Counted from the stretch's first letter, positions 40,426 to 49,915 are shown. The stretch is 64,000 bases of DNA from Promicromonospora panici (GCF_900608595.1 NZ_UWYY01000007.1:186001-250000), one strand, 5' to 3'. Numbers and translations are program-made. The notes: generated by a model from the sequence alone, not told the origin.

Positions 40426-43400
40426 TCAGTCGCCGCAGTAGCCCGGGAGCCACGGCGCGAGCCACCCGCCGTCGGAGGGGTCTGACGACGCTGGCGTCGT
40501 CGCTGCCGATGTCGGCTCGCAGACCTCCCCTGTCCCGTCGGCCTCCTCGGTCCCGTCGGCTTTGTCGCCCCCGACGTCGGGATCCTCGCCCCCGACTACC
40601 TCCTCGCCGCCGTCGGGGCACGTCATGCTGCCCCCCGGGAACGAACGGTCCACGGTGTGCGCCTCGCCCTCCAGCTGGCGGGTGAGCCGTACGGTGACGT
40701 TGCCCTCGCCGCTGATCGGGGTATTGCGGGTCACCTCGAGCGTCGTTGTCCCCGCGCCGACCTGCTTCTCCGGGCCTACCTCGCCGCTGCCCTCACGGAC
40801 CAGCACGCCCATCCAGTCCCGGCCGGTCCGGTTCTCGACCGCGGCCGTGTGCTGGACGTGCCAGTCGTCGACACACTGCGCGGCAGTAGTGACCGTCACG
40901 GCCTCCGCGGGCCACTTCAGCTCGGCACACGACTCGAACGGGACCTTGAGCTTCGCGAGCGTCTTGCCGGCCGCCCTCAGGTCGACGGTCTCCGTGCCCC
41001 AGGCGACCGGGAAATCGATCCTCATCGACTCGCGCGGCTGCACCGTCCTGCTGATGTCACCGACGTGGAACAGCACGGGCAGCGTCGACCCGGTGTTGTC
41101 GGCCATGACGCTGAACATCTGCACCGAGCGGTCCTGCTCGGCGTTGAACTCGCAGACCCCCGAGGCCATCGACTCGGACCCCTGGGCCGGATCGATCGTC
41201 GCGCCCTCGAAGGCCGCCTTCGGGTTGGTCTCCGGAACGACTGCCCGCATGGGCGGGTCGCCGTCCTCGTCCACACCGTCGCGCGTCAGGCGGAAGGTGG
41301 CCTCGCCCGCGGCGAGCTCGGTCCGGCCCGTGTTCACCGTGAAGTTCACGACGCCGCCCGGGGGCACGACGCGGCTCACCGACTCCATGGTCGAGTCACC
41401 GACGGGCACGGACATGACGGCGTTCATCATCTCGTCCGACGTGTTCTTCAGCGTGCCCTCGACCGCCACGGTGCCACCGGAGTTGAAGGTCCTCGCGCTC
41501 GTGTCGGTGGTCCACTTCGGCACGTAGCAGCCCGCCCGCTCGTGCGGACCGGCCGGAACCCGGGTCTCGTAGGGGCGGCCGTCCACGTCCGTGGCCAGGA
41601 CGAACGTCGCCTGGCCGGCCGGGACGCGCAGGCCGTCGTGCACCGTCAGCGTGGTGGACTCACCCGGCGCGAGGGTACCGGAGGAAGCCTTGCTGCCCGC
41701 CGCCTCGAGGGTGGCCCGCACCTCGTGCTGGGTCGTGTTGGTGTACGTACCCGTGACGACCGAATCGGCGACGGCGGCGCCGCCCTCGGCCTCGCAGGAC
41801 GCGGCGACCGTGCCCACGCCGTCCGCGGCATTGGCCCAGGCCGACGTCACGACCAGCGTGGCCGACGCCGAGTGCGCGTTGCCCTCGAGGACGGGCCGGA
41901 CGTTCGCGGCACCGAGCACGGTGGCCGACGACGACGGCGCCGCCGTCGCGGTCGTGATGTTCAGGGCCACCTCCGCGGTGGCCTGCGGCGCCAGCTCCAC
42001 CGCCGCCGCGTCCGTGCCGGCGAGCGGCGCACAGCGCCAGGCGTTCGGCATCGCACCGGGCGCACACGTCAGCTCAGGCTGTGAGACGGCGGGCGTGACG
42101 CCGTCCGGCAGCGTCACGTCGACCGCCCAGCCGCCGGCCGGCACCGCACGGTCGCCCGTGCTGGCGACGCGAACGGGTAGCGCGGCCACACCCGGGCTCG
42201 AAAGCGACACGTCAGCGGTCGCGGCGGACAGCTCCGGGCCGAAGGGGGCGACCGTCCGGCCGGGAAGGGTGCGGGCGACATGCTCGAGGCCGTCGGCCCA
42301 GACCTCGGTTCCGACGGGGTAGTCGCCGCCGAAGTTGGCCTGCACCCGCACCGTGACGTTGTGCTTCTGCCCCGGCGCGAGCTCCCCGAGCGAGCAGAGC
42401 AGCACGTTCGTCTGCTCCGTCGGCGTGCACGCGGACGGCCCGTCGCCGGCCACCGGCCCCACGGTGGAGGGCTCGCTGGGCGGTGACGTCGGCTCAGCTG
42501 TTGCCTCGCCGGCGGCGTCGGGTGCCCCACCGGACTCGGCGCTCTTGGCCGGGCCGGCGTCGGCGGACGCCTCGGGACTCGGCGTCACGATCTGGGCGCC
42601 GCCGTCCTCCGCGCCGTTGGCGTTGCCCGCCGAATCCTCGGGCGTCTCCACGGAGGCCGGTACCAGCCGTCCACCGACGCCCGTGCCGAACGGTCCCTCC
42701 GGCCTCGCGACGGTGAGCCCGGCGGGAAGATGGATCTCCAGCTGTGTGCCCGTGGCCGTGGCCTCGCCCGTGTTCTCGACGGAGAGCGTCAGGTCCTGAG
42801 GCTGGCGAGGGGCCAGCGGCTTCGAGGCGTCGTCGTAGTCGACCACGAGATAGTTGCTGGTGGTCGTGTCGCCCGGCCCGACGTCGGTGGGCAGCACGGG
42901 CTTGCCGTTGATCTCCTCGGAGCCCGGCAGCTCGCGGCCCTCGGTGGTGGTGATCACCTGGTCGGCGGCAATGGGCTCGGGCTCGGGCGGTCCGGCGATC
43001 TGCAGGGCCGCGACCACGCCGACCGCGGCGGCCGCGAGCGCACCTGCTGCAACGCTCCCACCCGTGGCAGCGGCCGCGGCGGAGGCGATGGCACCGGCGG
43101 TCGCGGAGACGGCGGACGACACCGCACCGGAGAAAGTCCCGGCCGAGGCCGCGCCAACACCCACGGTGGCCGGTGCACCGGCTGCTGCTCCGGCCCCCGC
43201 TCCGGCCTTGGCCGCTATCGCGAGCCCGCCGATCGGCGCCCCCGCACCGACGAGGGCCAGCCCGCCCGCGCCCAGCACCAGCGGGGCGATGACGGTCTTC
43301 ATGCCGTGCGCGACGTCGTGGAGCTCGAGCACGAGCGCGTTGCAGGTACCGCAGGTGGCGAGGTGCTCGGTGATCTTCGTGGTCTCGCGCTTGGACAGGC

Positions 43401-44034
43401 TCTCGCGCACGTACCCGCCGAGCAGCGGGTTCACGCTGCGGCACGTGTCCGACGGCGCATGCGTCAGGTGCTGCTGCAGGTAGCCCGCGCGCAGAGCTTC
43501 CTTGGCGCGGTAGAGCAGGGCCGAGACGCCGTTCGGGCTGAGCCCGAGCACGGGTGCCACCTGGGCCGGCTTCACGTCGTCGACCAGCACGTACCAGAGC
43601 ACCTCGCGCCAGCGCTCGGGCAGGTCGGCGTACGCCTTGTAGATCACGCTGCGCTCGAAGCCGGCGAGCGCCGGGTCCTCTTCGGACGCCACTCGGCCGA
43701 GCACGGACTCGATCTCGTCGTCCGTGGAGGGGCGGGTTCGCGCGGCGCCACGGGAGACGTCGAACGCCCGGTGGCGGACCACCGTGTACAGGTAGGGGCG
43801 GAACCCGGCGTCGGGCCCGGCGCCCCGGCGGAGCATCTCGAACAGCTTGCTGAACGCGTCGGCGACGACGTCCTCGGCGTCGGTCGGCGAGACGTACTGG
43901 CGGGCGAGCGCCCGTGCGGCGGCCGCGTGCCGCTCGTAGAGCACACCAAAAGCGTCACGGTCACCCGACCTGACCTGCAGGATCAGTTCCGCGTCGCTCG
44001 GGGTTCCCCCGGTGCTGCTCTCGGCTTGCTTCAC
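40426..44034 (-). CDS. ECF sigma factor fused to zinc anti-sigma motif and large extracellular region
   Basis: The 1202-residue product has, in order: sigma region 2 (about 18-95, with FGVLYERHAAAARALARQYV and FSKLFEMLRRG), sigma region 4 (about 130-185, LPERWREVLWYVLVDDVKPAQVAPVLGLSPNGVSALLYRAKEALR, shown only to mark the domain by its ends), and a zinc anti-sigma motif H224-x3-C228-x2-C231 in EHLATCGTCNA. A hydrophobic helix from about 247 and a Gly/Ala-rich stretch follow. About 850 residues of putative beta-sandwich domains come last, with phrases like LSVENTGEATATGTQLEIHLPAG and VTVRVQANFGG typical of DUF11/CARDB-like modules, and paired cysteines. A start at GTG 44034 was chosen; a TTG at 44067 is also in frame. 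Confidence 0.85.
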   Translation of the reverse strand: MKQAESSTGGTPSDAELILQVRSGDRDAFGVLYERHAAAARALARQYVSPTDAEDVVADAFSKLFEMLRRGAGPDAGFRPYLYTVVRHRAFDVSRGAARTRPSTDDEIESVLGRVASEEDPALAGFERSVIYKAYADLPERWREVLWYVLVDDVKPAQVAPVLGLSPNGVSALLYRAKEALRAGYLQQHLTHAPSDTCRSVNPLLGGYVRESLSKRETTKITEHLATCGTCNALVLELHDVAHGMKTVIAPLVLGAGGLALVGAGAPIGGLAIAAKAGAGAGAAAGAPATVGVGAASAGTFSGAVSSAVSATAGAIASAAAAATGGSVAAGALAAAAVGVVAALQIAGPPEPEPIAADQVITTTEGRELPGSEEINGKPVLPTDVGPGDTTTSNYLVVDYDDASKPLAPRQPQDLTLSVENTGEATATGTQLEIHLPAGLTVARPEGPFGTGVGGRLVPASVETPEDSAGNANGAEDGGAQIVTPSPEASADAGPAKSAESGGAPDAAGEATAEPTSPPSEPSTVGPVAGDGPSACTPTEQTNVLLCSLGELAPGQKHNVTVRVQANFGGDYPVGTEVWADGLEHVARTLPGRTVAPFGPELSAATADVSLSSPGVAALPVRVASTGDRAVPAGGWAVDVTLPDGVTPAVSQPELTCAPGAMPNAWRCAPLAGTDAAAVELAPQATAEVALNITTATAAPSSSATVLGAANVRPVLEGNAHSASATLVVTSAWANAADGVGTVAASCEAEGGAAVADSVVTGTYTNTTQHEVRATLEAAGSKASSGTLAPGESTTLTVHDGLRVPAGQATFVLATDVDGRPYETRVPAGPHERAGCYVPKWTTDTSARTFNSGGTVAVEGTLKNTSDEMMNAVMSVPVGDSTMESVSRVVPPGGVVNFTVNTGRTELAAGEATFRLTRDGVDEDGDPPMRAVVPETNPKAAFEGATIDPAQGSESMASGVCEFNAEQDRSVQMFSVMADNTGSTLPVLFHVGDISRTVQPRESMRIDFPVAWGTETVDLRAAGKTLAKLKVPFESCAELKWPAEAVTVTTAAQCVDDWHVQHTAAVENRTGRDWMGVLVREGSGEVGPEKQVGAGTTTLEVTRNTPISGEGNVTVRLTRQLEGEAHTVDRSFPGGSMTCPDGGEEVVGGEDPDVGGDKADGTEEADGTGEVCEPTSAATTPASSDPSDGGWLAPWLPGYCGD

Positions 44035-44087
44035 GTCTACCCAGACTCTCGGCCGTATCCTGCCCAAGACTATAGAGCCAGCTCGGC

Positions 44088-44150
44088 GATTTAGGGTGGA
44101 AAAAAATATTTCCCGGGTGAAGTGGGGTACACCACGGCCGAAGGTGCGTC
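44088..44150. promoter_or_regulatory. AT-rich divergent promoter region
   Basis: The gap between the sigma-factor gene and the GGDEF-like gene contains a run of A and T (GGAAAAAAATATTT) that is exceptional for this genome, and CTATAG on its left side. It probably holds both promoters; I see no symmetric operator. Confidence 0.35.
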
Positions 44151-44180
44151 ATGATGTATCCCCGTGAGGGTCCCTTCATC

Positions 44181-44948
44181 ATGAGCGAGTCCCAGAAGGA
44201 GGCGCAGGTGCGTGTACATAACCTGCGCGAGCGGTGGCGCGCTACGAGTCTTGCCTCGGTCTGGATCCGGCCGAACGACTGGGAGCATCCCGCCGCAGAA
44301 GCGCTCGCCGAGGCATTGGCCGAGGGGCGCGGCGTCATAGCGCCCGCAGAGCGTCTGGGAGCCGCACGAGCCGCCGTCGGCGCCGGCATCACCGAGGCCC
44401 TGGACGACGTCGCCTGCCTCTACGCCGCCTTCGGCCGCCCCACGGACGTAGGCGCGCTGCGCGCAGCGGCGATCGGCTGGGTCGGGGAGCGCGAGCGCGT
44501 CCCCTACCAGATCGCCACGCACGACCCTTCGACGGGGCTGCCGACCGGTGAGTACCTCGGCGAACGGCTCCGCGAGACCTACGGCACGGCGCAGCGTTCC
44601 GGCAGCACCGCTGGGACCTCCCACTGCCTGCTCGTGCTCGACGTCGGCCTCGAAAACCTGGACACGTGGCAACGGCTCGCGCGTTCCGCCGCGATCGGCA
44701 GGACGCTGCAGCAGGTCTTCGGTGAGGGCCACCCGATGGCCGCGATCGGCGACGGCACGTTCGTGGTGCTGTGCGAGCGCGGCCCCGCGACCGCCGAGCT
44801 GGGCCAGTCGCTCCGCCGCGTCGTGGAGCGCAACGCCGAGGTGCTCGGCCTCACGACCGAGGTCCGCCGACCGACCCGGGTGTGGGTGGAACGCCTGCCC
44901 GCGACGCACGACGACGCTCTGCTCCTGATGGACCACCTGGCCCGCTGA
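44181..44948 (+). CDS. degenerate GGDEF-like protein
   Basis: The 255-residue protein has an N-terminal helical part and a C-terminal region with GGDEF-domain landmarks. THDPSTGLPTGEYLGERL corresponds to the DxLTGLxNR start of the domain, LLVLDVGLENLDTW to the DIDxFKxxND strand, and AAIGDGTFVVLCERG to the signature loop, where GGDEF has become IGDGTF. Metal and GTP residues are therefore missing, and it cannot be a cyclic-di-GMP synthase by motif. It may serve as a nucleotide sensor. An ATG at 44151 is an alternative start. It is divergent from the sigma-fusion gene. Confidence 0.6.
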   Translation: MSESQKEAQVRVHNLRERWRATSLASVWIRPNDWEHPAAEALAEALAEGRGVIAPAERLGAARAAVGAGITEALDDVACLYAAFGRPTDVGALRAAAIGWVGERERVPYQIATHDPSTGLPTGEYLGERLRETYGTAQRSGSTAGTSHCLLVLDVGLENLDTWQRLARSAAIGRTLQQVFGEGHPMAAIGDGTFVVLCERGPATAELGQSLRRVVERNAEVLGLTTEVRRPTRVWVERLPATHDDALLLMDHLAR

Positions 44949-44963
44949 GCCCACACGACACCG

Positions 44964-44997
44964 CAGGGCGCCTACTCAGTGTCGAGTAGGCGCCCTG
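44964..44997. terminator. convergent hairpin terminator
   Basis: CAGGGCGCCTACTC pairs perfectly with GAGTAGGCGCCCTG over a six-base loop, between the GGDEF-like gene (plus) and the DUF1540 gene (minus). Confidence 0.8.
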
Positions 44998-45062
44998 GCT
45001 GGTTCCGGGGGACCTTCCGGCGATGGTTTGGTCCGGGGATGGAGATGTCTTGGGGCGTGCGG

Positions 45063-45371
45063 TCAGCCCTCCTGGAACGTGAGGCAGTCGGGGTGCGTCG
45101 GGTCCTCGGGCCCTGGGCCTACGCGGACCGCCGTGGCGTTGCACTCCAGGTGATCGTTGTGGACGCACTCCTCGCGCTGGCAGGCGCCGACGTGGGCGAT
45201 GACCTTCTCGAGGCCGCCCTTGTGGCTCAGCGGGATGAACGTGGCGCAGGAGGCGTCCCCGGTGTGCCCCGCGATCGTGACGGCGCCCGCGTGGCAGCCG
45301 TGCTCGTGGTTGTAGCCGCAGCCGTCGATCGAACACTCCACGACCTCGGGCATTTCCATCAGCGTGCTCAT
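45063..45371 (-). CDS. DUF1540 domain protein (two Cys-rich repeats)
   Basis: The 102-residue protein holds two DUF1540 units: VECSIDGCGYNHEHGCHAGAVTIAG with CATFIP, and GACQREECVHNDHLECNATAVRVG with CLTF (each named by its Cys pattern). Each unit has four Cys plus His, suited to zinc binding. The role of the family is unknown, although it is linked to stress and sporulation in other Gram-positives. The ATG at 45371 was chosen because the upstream frame lies in the palindromic promoter region. A strong terminator faces it. Confidence 0.87.
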   Translation of the reverse strand: MSTLMEMPEVVECSIDGCGYNHEHGCHAGAVTIAGHTGDASCATFIPLSHKGGLEKVIAHVGACQREECVHNDHLECNATAVRVGPGPEDPTHPDCLTFQEG

Positions 45372-45403
45372 GGGTTTTCTCCTCGCTCGGTGCGCCGCTC
45401 CTC

Positions 45404-45472
45404 CAGGAATATCCCCGATCATATTCCTGAAATGCAGAACGCGTGGAGCAAGGAATGCCTTACCTACATTCC
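45404..45472. promoter_or_regulatory. GGAAT-type inverted repeats upstream of the DUF1540 gene
   Basis: CAGGAATAT (45404-45412) and ATATTCCTG (45421-45429) form a perfect 9-base inverted repeat with an 8-base spacer. GGAATG (45452-45457) and CATTCC (45467-45472) form a second. Both lie 33-101 bases before the start codon, in an AT-rich gap, and share GGAAT half-sites. No regulator is known for this arrangement. Confidence 0.5.
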
Positions 45473-45536
45473 GCACGCATTCTCGATTAACGAAAGAATT
45501 GCGTTGCCGAAATCTGCGTGCGGCCGAAGGAGCCGG

Positions 45537-45989
45537 TCACTCCTCGCGGCGGGGCGCCGGCCGCCAGAGCACCACAGCGCCGCCGCGGACGGCGCGATGC
45601 TCGAGGTCGACCCGCATCGCCGCGCTGCGGACCCGCTGACCGCGCTGCACCACCACGACGTCGCCGGCGTCCGGGCCCGCAGCGAACACGCGGCTCTCCT
45701 CCTGGACGCGCATGAGCAGGTCACCGAGGCGTTCCTCCAGGACCGAGACGTGTGCCTCCAGGTCGAGGATGCGCTTGATCCCGGCGAGGTTGATGCCCTC
45801 GACCTGCGCGAGCCGCTGCACCTGCAGCAGGCGCGCCACGTCCCGGCGGGAGTACCGGCGGCCCCTGCCGCGGGTGCGCCGGGGCACCACCAGGCCGAGC
45901 CGGTCGTACTGGCGCAGCGTCTGTGGGTGCATTCCCGCGAGCTCCGCGGCCTTGGAGACGGTGAGCACGGGTGCGTCGTCGTCGACCAT
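45537..45989 (-). CDS. hspR: HspR, MerR-family heat-shock repressor
   Basis: The 150-residue protein has the MerR helix-turn-helix with the HspR signature LTVSKAAELAGMHPQTLRQYDRLGLVVPRRTRGRGRRYS (signature ends given), then a coiled-coil (LEAHVSVLEERLGDLLMRVQEES) and a basic tail. HspR binds HAIR sites with DnaK as co-repressor. Two HAIR sites lie before dnaK at the head of this operon. It follows dnaJ by 92 bases, with a hairpin between. Confidence 0.95.
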   Translation of the reverse strand: MVDDDAPVLTVSKAAELAGMHPQTLRQYDRLGLVVPRRTRGRGRRYSRRDVARLLQVQRLAQVEGINLAGIKRILDLEAHVSVLEERLGDLLMRVQEESRVFAAGPDAGDVVVVQRGQRVRSAAMRVDLEHRAVRGGAVVLWRPAPRREE

Positions 45990-46045
45990 GTGCCCCTCCC
46001 CTGTCTCATTCGCGCTGTTTTGCGTCCGGGCAGATTAACCGAACT

Positions 46046-46077
46046 CGGCGCGATGGGGCAGCCGCCCCACCGCGCCG
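46046..46077 (-). terminator. hairpin between dnaJ and hspR
   Basis: CGGCGCG-A-TGGGGC pairs with GCCCCA-C-CGCGCCG around AGCC (one mismatch). It begins 5 bases after the dnaJ stop. It could reduce hspR expression relative to dnaK-grpE-dnaJ or give hspR its own promoter. Confidence 0.65.
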
Positions 46078-46081
46078 ATCG

Positions 46082-47086
46082 TCATTCCGCCGCCCGCTCG
46101 GCCAATCCGACGCGCACGTCCTCGCCGTCGCTCTCGGCGGCGAACGTCTCGAGCGCCTCCTTGGCCTTCTTGCTGAGCTTCTGCGGCACGACCACCTGCA
46201 CGCTGACGAGCAGGTCTCCTGTCGCGTTCGCCGTCCGCACCCCGCGCCCTTTGACGCGGAGCACCCGGCCCGACGGCGTTCCCGCGGGCACCTTCAGCCG
46301 CACGGTCGCCCCGTCCAGGGTCGGCGCCTCCAGCGTGGTGCCGAGGGCCGCCTCCGCGAACGTGACGGGCACAGTCATGCGCAGGTCATAACCGTCCAGC
46401 GTCCACACCGGGTGCGGCGCCACGTGGACGGTGACCACGAGGTCCCCCGGGGGACCTCCGTTCGTGCCGGGCCGACCCTTGCCACGCAGGCGGATCTTCT
46501 TGCCGTCGTTGATCCCCGCCGGGATCCGGGCGGTGATGGTGCGGCCGTTGACCTCGAGGTCCGCGGTCGTGCCCTCCACTGCCGCACGGAACGGCAGCGT
46601 GACCTGCGCGACGACGTCGGCGCCGGGGCTCGGTGCGGTGAACCCGGTGGGGCCGGCCGAGGGGTATCCCTGCCTGCCGCCACCGAACATCGAGCCGAGG
46701 ATGTCCTCGAAGCCCGCGCCGGTCCCACCCTGCGAGTAGCGGACCCGGGGCCCGCCCCGGCCGGCACCCTGGCCGCCGAACATGGCGCCCATGATGTCCT
46801 CGAAGCCGCCTGCACCGGCACCGCCGGGACCCGCGGAGAAGCGGGCGCCGCCCGCCATCGCGCGCACGGCGTCGTACTGCCGGCGCTGCTCCGGGTCGGA
46901 CAGGACCGCGTAGGCCTCGCCGATCTCCTTGAACCTGGTCTCCGCCGCCGCGTTGCCCTGGTTCTGGTCCGGATGATGCTGGCGCGCCAGCTTGCGGTAG
47001 GCCCGCTTGATGGCCGCGTCGTCGGCGTCCTTGGGCACGCCCAGCACGGCGTAGAAGTCCTTCTCCATCCAGTCCTGACCGGTCAT
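46082..47086 (-). CDS. dnaJ: DnaJ-type co-chaperone without zinc finger (class B, CbpA-like)
   Basis: The 334-residue protein has a J-domain with HPD at residues 38-40, a Gly/Phe-rich linker with GGFEDIMGAMFGG and GFEDILGSMFGG, and a DnaJ C-terminal substrate domain (ITARIPAGINDGKKIRLRGKGRPG, VRLKVPAGTPSGRVLRVKGRG). The four CxxCxGxG zinc repeats of DnaJ are absent. It stimulates DnaK and delivers clients. It sits third in the dnaK operon, where mycobacteria have a zinc-finger DnaJ. The ATG at 47086 precedes the J-domain; an upstream ATG at 47155 is not family-like. Confidence 0.93.
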   Translation of the reverse strand: MTGQDWMEKDFYAVLGVPKDADDAAIKRAYRKLARQHHPDQNQGNAAAETRFKEIGEAYAVLSDPEQRRQYDAVRAMAGGARFSAGPGGAGAGGFEDIMGAMFGGQGAGRGGPRVRYSQGGTGAGFEDILGSMFGGGRQGYPSAGPTGFTAPSPGADVVAQVTLPFRAAVEGTTADLEVNGRTITARIPAGINDGKKIRLRGKGRPGTNGGPPGDLVVTVHVAPHPVWTLDGYDLRMTVPVTFAEAALGTTLEAPTLDGATVRLKVPAGTPSGRVLRVKGRGVRTANATGDLLVSVQVVVPQKLSKKAKEALETFAAESDGEDVRVGLAERAAE

Positions 47087-47162
47087 GGCACCTCCTTCCG
47101 CGTCGATACCGGTGGTCGGGCTCGTCGAGACCTGGGCCTCGACGAGCTCGACCACCGAGCGA

Positions 47163-47870
47163 TCACTCCGGTCCGACGACGCCCACGCGTGCCGCCCGGA
47201 CCACCTTCTCGCCGATCTTGTACCCGGGCTCCACCACGAGGTTCACCGTGGTGGCCGCCGCGTCCGCGTCGGTCGAGTGCATGAGCGCCTCGTGCACGGT
47301 GGGGTCGAACTCCTCACCCACCTTGCCGAACCGCTCGACGCCGAACTTCTGGAGGCTCTGGTCGAGCTTCTCCGCGATCGCCGCCATGGCGCCGCTCAGC
47401 TCGCCGTGCTGCTTCGCCCGCTCCACGTCGTCGAGAACGGGCAGCAAGGCGGCCAGGACGTCCTGCACACCCCGGTTCCGCGCGGCCTCCTGGTCGCGCA
47501 GGGCCCGGTTGCGGTAGTTCGTGAAGCTGGCCCGCTCACGCTGCAGCGCATCCAGGTGCTCGGCAGCCTCGGCCTTCGCCTTGAGCACCTCGGAGGCCTC
47601 CGCGGCGTCACCGGACGGCTCGAAGTCGAGCCCTTCCAGCGGGTCGCCGGAGGCGTCCTGGATCTCGGCAGCGTCGACCATCGGCTCGGGCGAGTCCGCA
47701 GACGCGGACTCATCCGCCGAGGCCGACGTGGCGTCGTCCGCCGGCGCGGGCTCGGCCGGGCGGGCCTGGTCACCGGAGTTGTTCACCTTGCGCTTGTCCG
47801 TGAACTGGAAGGGGTGCTCCCCCGAGCCCTCGGGCTCAGGGGGACCCTGCGAGTTGTTCTGTTCGGTCAC
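47163..47870 (-). CDS. grpE: GrpE nucleotide-exchange factor
   Basis: The 235-residue protein has an acidic, Ala-rich disordered N-terminus (to about residue 85), the long coiled-coil ([28 protein letters not shown]) and the beta-wing domain with [23 protein letters not shown] and [20 protein letters not shown]. It releases ADP from DnaK. Its ATG overlaps the dnaK stop by four bases, so it is coupled to dnaK. Confidence 0.96.
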   Translation of the reverse strand: MTEQNNSQGPPEPEGSGEHPFQFTDKRKVNNSGDQARPAEPAPADDATSASADESASADSPEPMVDAAEIQDASGDPLEGLDFEPSGDAAEASEVLKAKAEAAEHLDALQRERASFTNYRNRALRDQEAARNRGVQDVLAALLPVLDDVERAKQHGELSGAMAAIAEKLDQSLQKFGVERFGKVGEEFDPTVHEALMHSTDADAAATTVNLVVEPGYKIGEKVVRAARVGVVGPE

Positions 47871-49732
47871 TTGCGGTCGTCCTCGTCGTCCACGATCTCG
47901 GCGTCGACGACGTCCTCCTCGGGGGCGGACTGCGCGTTCGCCGTCTGCGGGCCGCCCTCGGCACCCTGTGCCGCGGGCTGCTCGGCCGAGTACAGCGCCT
48001 CACCAATCTTCTGGGAGGAGGCGCCGAGCTTCTCGTACGACGTCTTCACGGCGTCGGCGTCCTCGCCCTCGAGCGCGGACTTCACCGCGGCGATGTCCGC
48101 CTCGACCTCGGTGACGACCTCGGCCGGGAGCTTGTCGCGGTTGTCCGCGATCTGCTTCTCCATGGAGTACGCGAAGGCCTCGGCCTGGTTGCGGGTGTCC
48201 GCCTCCTCGCGACGCTTCTTGTCCTCGTCGGCGTGCGCCTCGGCGTCCTTGACCATGCGGTCGATGTCCTCCTTGGGGAGGGCCGAACCGCCGGTGATCT
48301 TCATCGACTGCTCCATGCCCGTGCCGCGGTCCTTGGCGGACACGTGCACGATGCCGTTCGCGTCGATGTCGAACGTGACCTCGATCTGCGGCACGCCGCG
48401 CGGGGCCGGCGCGATACCGGTGAGCTCGAAGACGCCCAGCGGCTTGTTGTCGCGCGTGAACTCGCGCTCGCCCTGGAACACCTGGATCGCCACGGACGGC
48501 TGGTTGTCGTCCGCCGTGGAGAAGACCTCGCTGCGCTTGGTCGGGATGGCCGTGTTGCGCTCGATGAGCTTGGTCATCACGCCACCCTTGGTCTCGATGC
48601 CGAGGGACAGCGGGGTGACGTCGATCAGCAGGACGTCCTTGCGGTCACCGGAGATGACACCGGCCTGCAGGACGGCGCCGACGGCCACGACCTCGTCCGG
48701 GTTCACGCCCTTGTTGGGCTCACGGCCACCGGTGAGCTCCTTGACGACCTCGGTCACGGCGGGCATACGGGTGGAACCGCCGACGAGCACGACGTGGTCG
48801 ATGTCGGAGACCGAGATGCCGGCGTCGCGGATGACCGCGTGGAACGGCGACTTGGTGCGGTCGATGAGGTCCTGCGTCATCTGCTGGAACTGAGCGCGCG
48901 TGAGCTTCTCGTCCAGGTGGATGGGGCCGTTCTCGCTCATCGACAGGTACTGCATCGAGATGTTGGTGCTCGTCGCGGACGAGAGCTCCTTCTTGGCCTG
49001 CTCGGCCGCCTCGCGGAGGCGCTGGAGCGCGATCTTGTCCTTCGACAGGTCGACGCCCGAGGAGTTCTTCACCTGCTTGATGAGGTGCTCCACGACGCGC
49101 TGGTCCCAGTCGTCACCGCCGAGGCGGTTGTCACCCGAGGTGGCCCGCACCTGGATGGTCGAGAAGTCGTCCTCGTCCTTGCCCACCTCGAGCAGGGACA
49201 CGTCGAACGTGCCGCCACCGAGGTCGAAGACCAGGATGAGCTCGTCCTCCTTGCCCTTGTCCAGGCCGTAGGCGAGGGCGGCAGCGGTGGGCTCGTTGAC
49301 GATGCGCTTGACGTCGAGGCCGGCGATCTGGCCGGCGTCCTTCGTCGCCTGACGCTCAGCGTCGTTGAAGTAGGCGGGGACCGTGATCACGGCCTCCGTG
49401 ACGGGCTCGCCCAGGTACTCCTCGGCGTCGCGCTTGAGCTTGCCCAGGATGCGGGCGGAGATCTCCTGCGGCGTGTACTTCTTGTCGTCGATGTCCACGC
49501 TCCAGTCGGTGCCCATGTGGCGCTTGACCGAGGAGATGGTGCGGTCCACGTTGGTGACCGCCTGACGCTTGGCGACCTCACCCACCAGGACCTCGCCGGT
49601 CTTGGAGAACGCGACCACCGAGGGGGTGGTCCGCGAGCCCTCCGCGTTGGCGATGACGGTGGGCTCGCCACCTTCAAGAACCGCCACCACCGAGTTCGTG
49701 GTGCCGAGGTCGATACCTACTGCGCGTGCCAT
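47867..49732 (-). CDS. dnaK: chaperone DnaK (Hsp70)
   Basis: The 621-residue chaperone starts [21 protein letters not shown] and contains [57 protein letters not shown], the linker [16 protein letters not shown] and the substrate-binding domain, ending in an acidic DDEDDRK tail. The ATG at 49732 is the family start. It is the first gene of dnaK-grpE-dnaJ-hspR and is preceded by two HAIR operators. With HspR it is expected to repress its own operon until unfolded proteins titrate it. Confidence 0.98.
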   Translation of the reverse strand: MARAVGIDLGTTNSVVAVLEGGEPTVIANAEGSRTTPSVVAFSKTGEVLVGEVAKRQAVTNVDRTISSVKRHMGTDWSVDIDDKKYTPQEISARILGKLKRDAEEYLGEPVTEAVITVPAYFNDAERQATKDAGQIAGLDVKRIVNEPTAAALAYGLDKGKEDELILVFDLGGGTFDVSLLEVGKDEDDFSTIQVRATSGDNRLGGDDWDQRVVEHLIKQVKNSSGVDLSKDKIALQRLREAAEQAKKELSSATSTNISMQYLSMSENGPIHLDEKLTRAQFQQMTQDLIDRTKSPFHAVIRDAGISVSDIDHVVLVGGSTRMPAVTEVVKELTGGREPNKGVNPDEVVAVGAVLQAGVISGDRKDVLLIDVTPLSLGIETKGGVMTKLIERNTAIPTKRSEVFSTADDNQPSVAIQVFQGEREFTRDNKPLGVFELTGIAPAPRGVPQIEVTFDIDANGIVHVSAKDRGTGMEQSMKITGGSALPKEDIDRMVKDAEAHADEDKKRREEADTRNQAEAFAYSMEKQIADNRDKLPAEVVTEVEADIAAVKSALEGEDADAVKTSYEKLGASSQKIGEALYSAEQPAAQGAEGGPQTANAQSAPEEDVVDAEIVDDEDDRK

Positions 49733-49755
49733 GTTGACTGCCTTCCTCCGACAGA

Positions 49756-49774
49756 TTGAGTCTTCTGCACTCAA
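49756..49774. promoter_or_regulatory. HAIR operator 1 (HspR site)
   Basis: TTGAGT-N7-ACTCAA matches the HspR-associated inverted repeat (CTTGAGT-N7-ACTCAAG core) 24 bases before the dnaK start. Confidence 0.9.
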
Positions 49775-49817
49775 CTTAGGCCGGAGTCCGTCGGGAAGCA
49801 AACCCGGTCCCGCAAAG

Positions 49818-49836
49818 TTGAGTCCACTTCACTCAA
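49818..49836. promoter_or_regulatory. HAIR operator 2 (HspR site)
   Basis: A second TTGAGT-N7-ACTCAA lies 43 bases beyond the first, which brackets the dnaK promoter. It also faces the divergent GNAT gene (start 49916), so HspR might touch that promoter too. Confidence 0.88.
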
Positions 49837-49915
49837 CCTCCGTCGGAGCCGAAAAGTTCCCGGCCCGGTGTTCCCAGCGCGCCGGGCGCCTGCCGCGCCT
49901 GACTATCGTGTCGCC

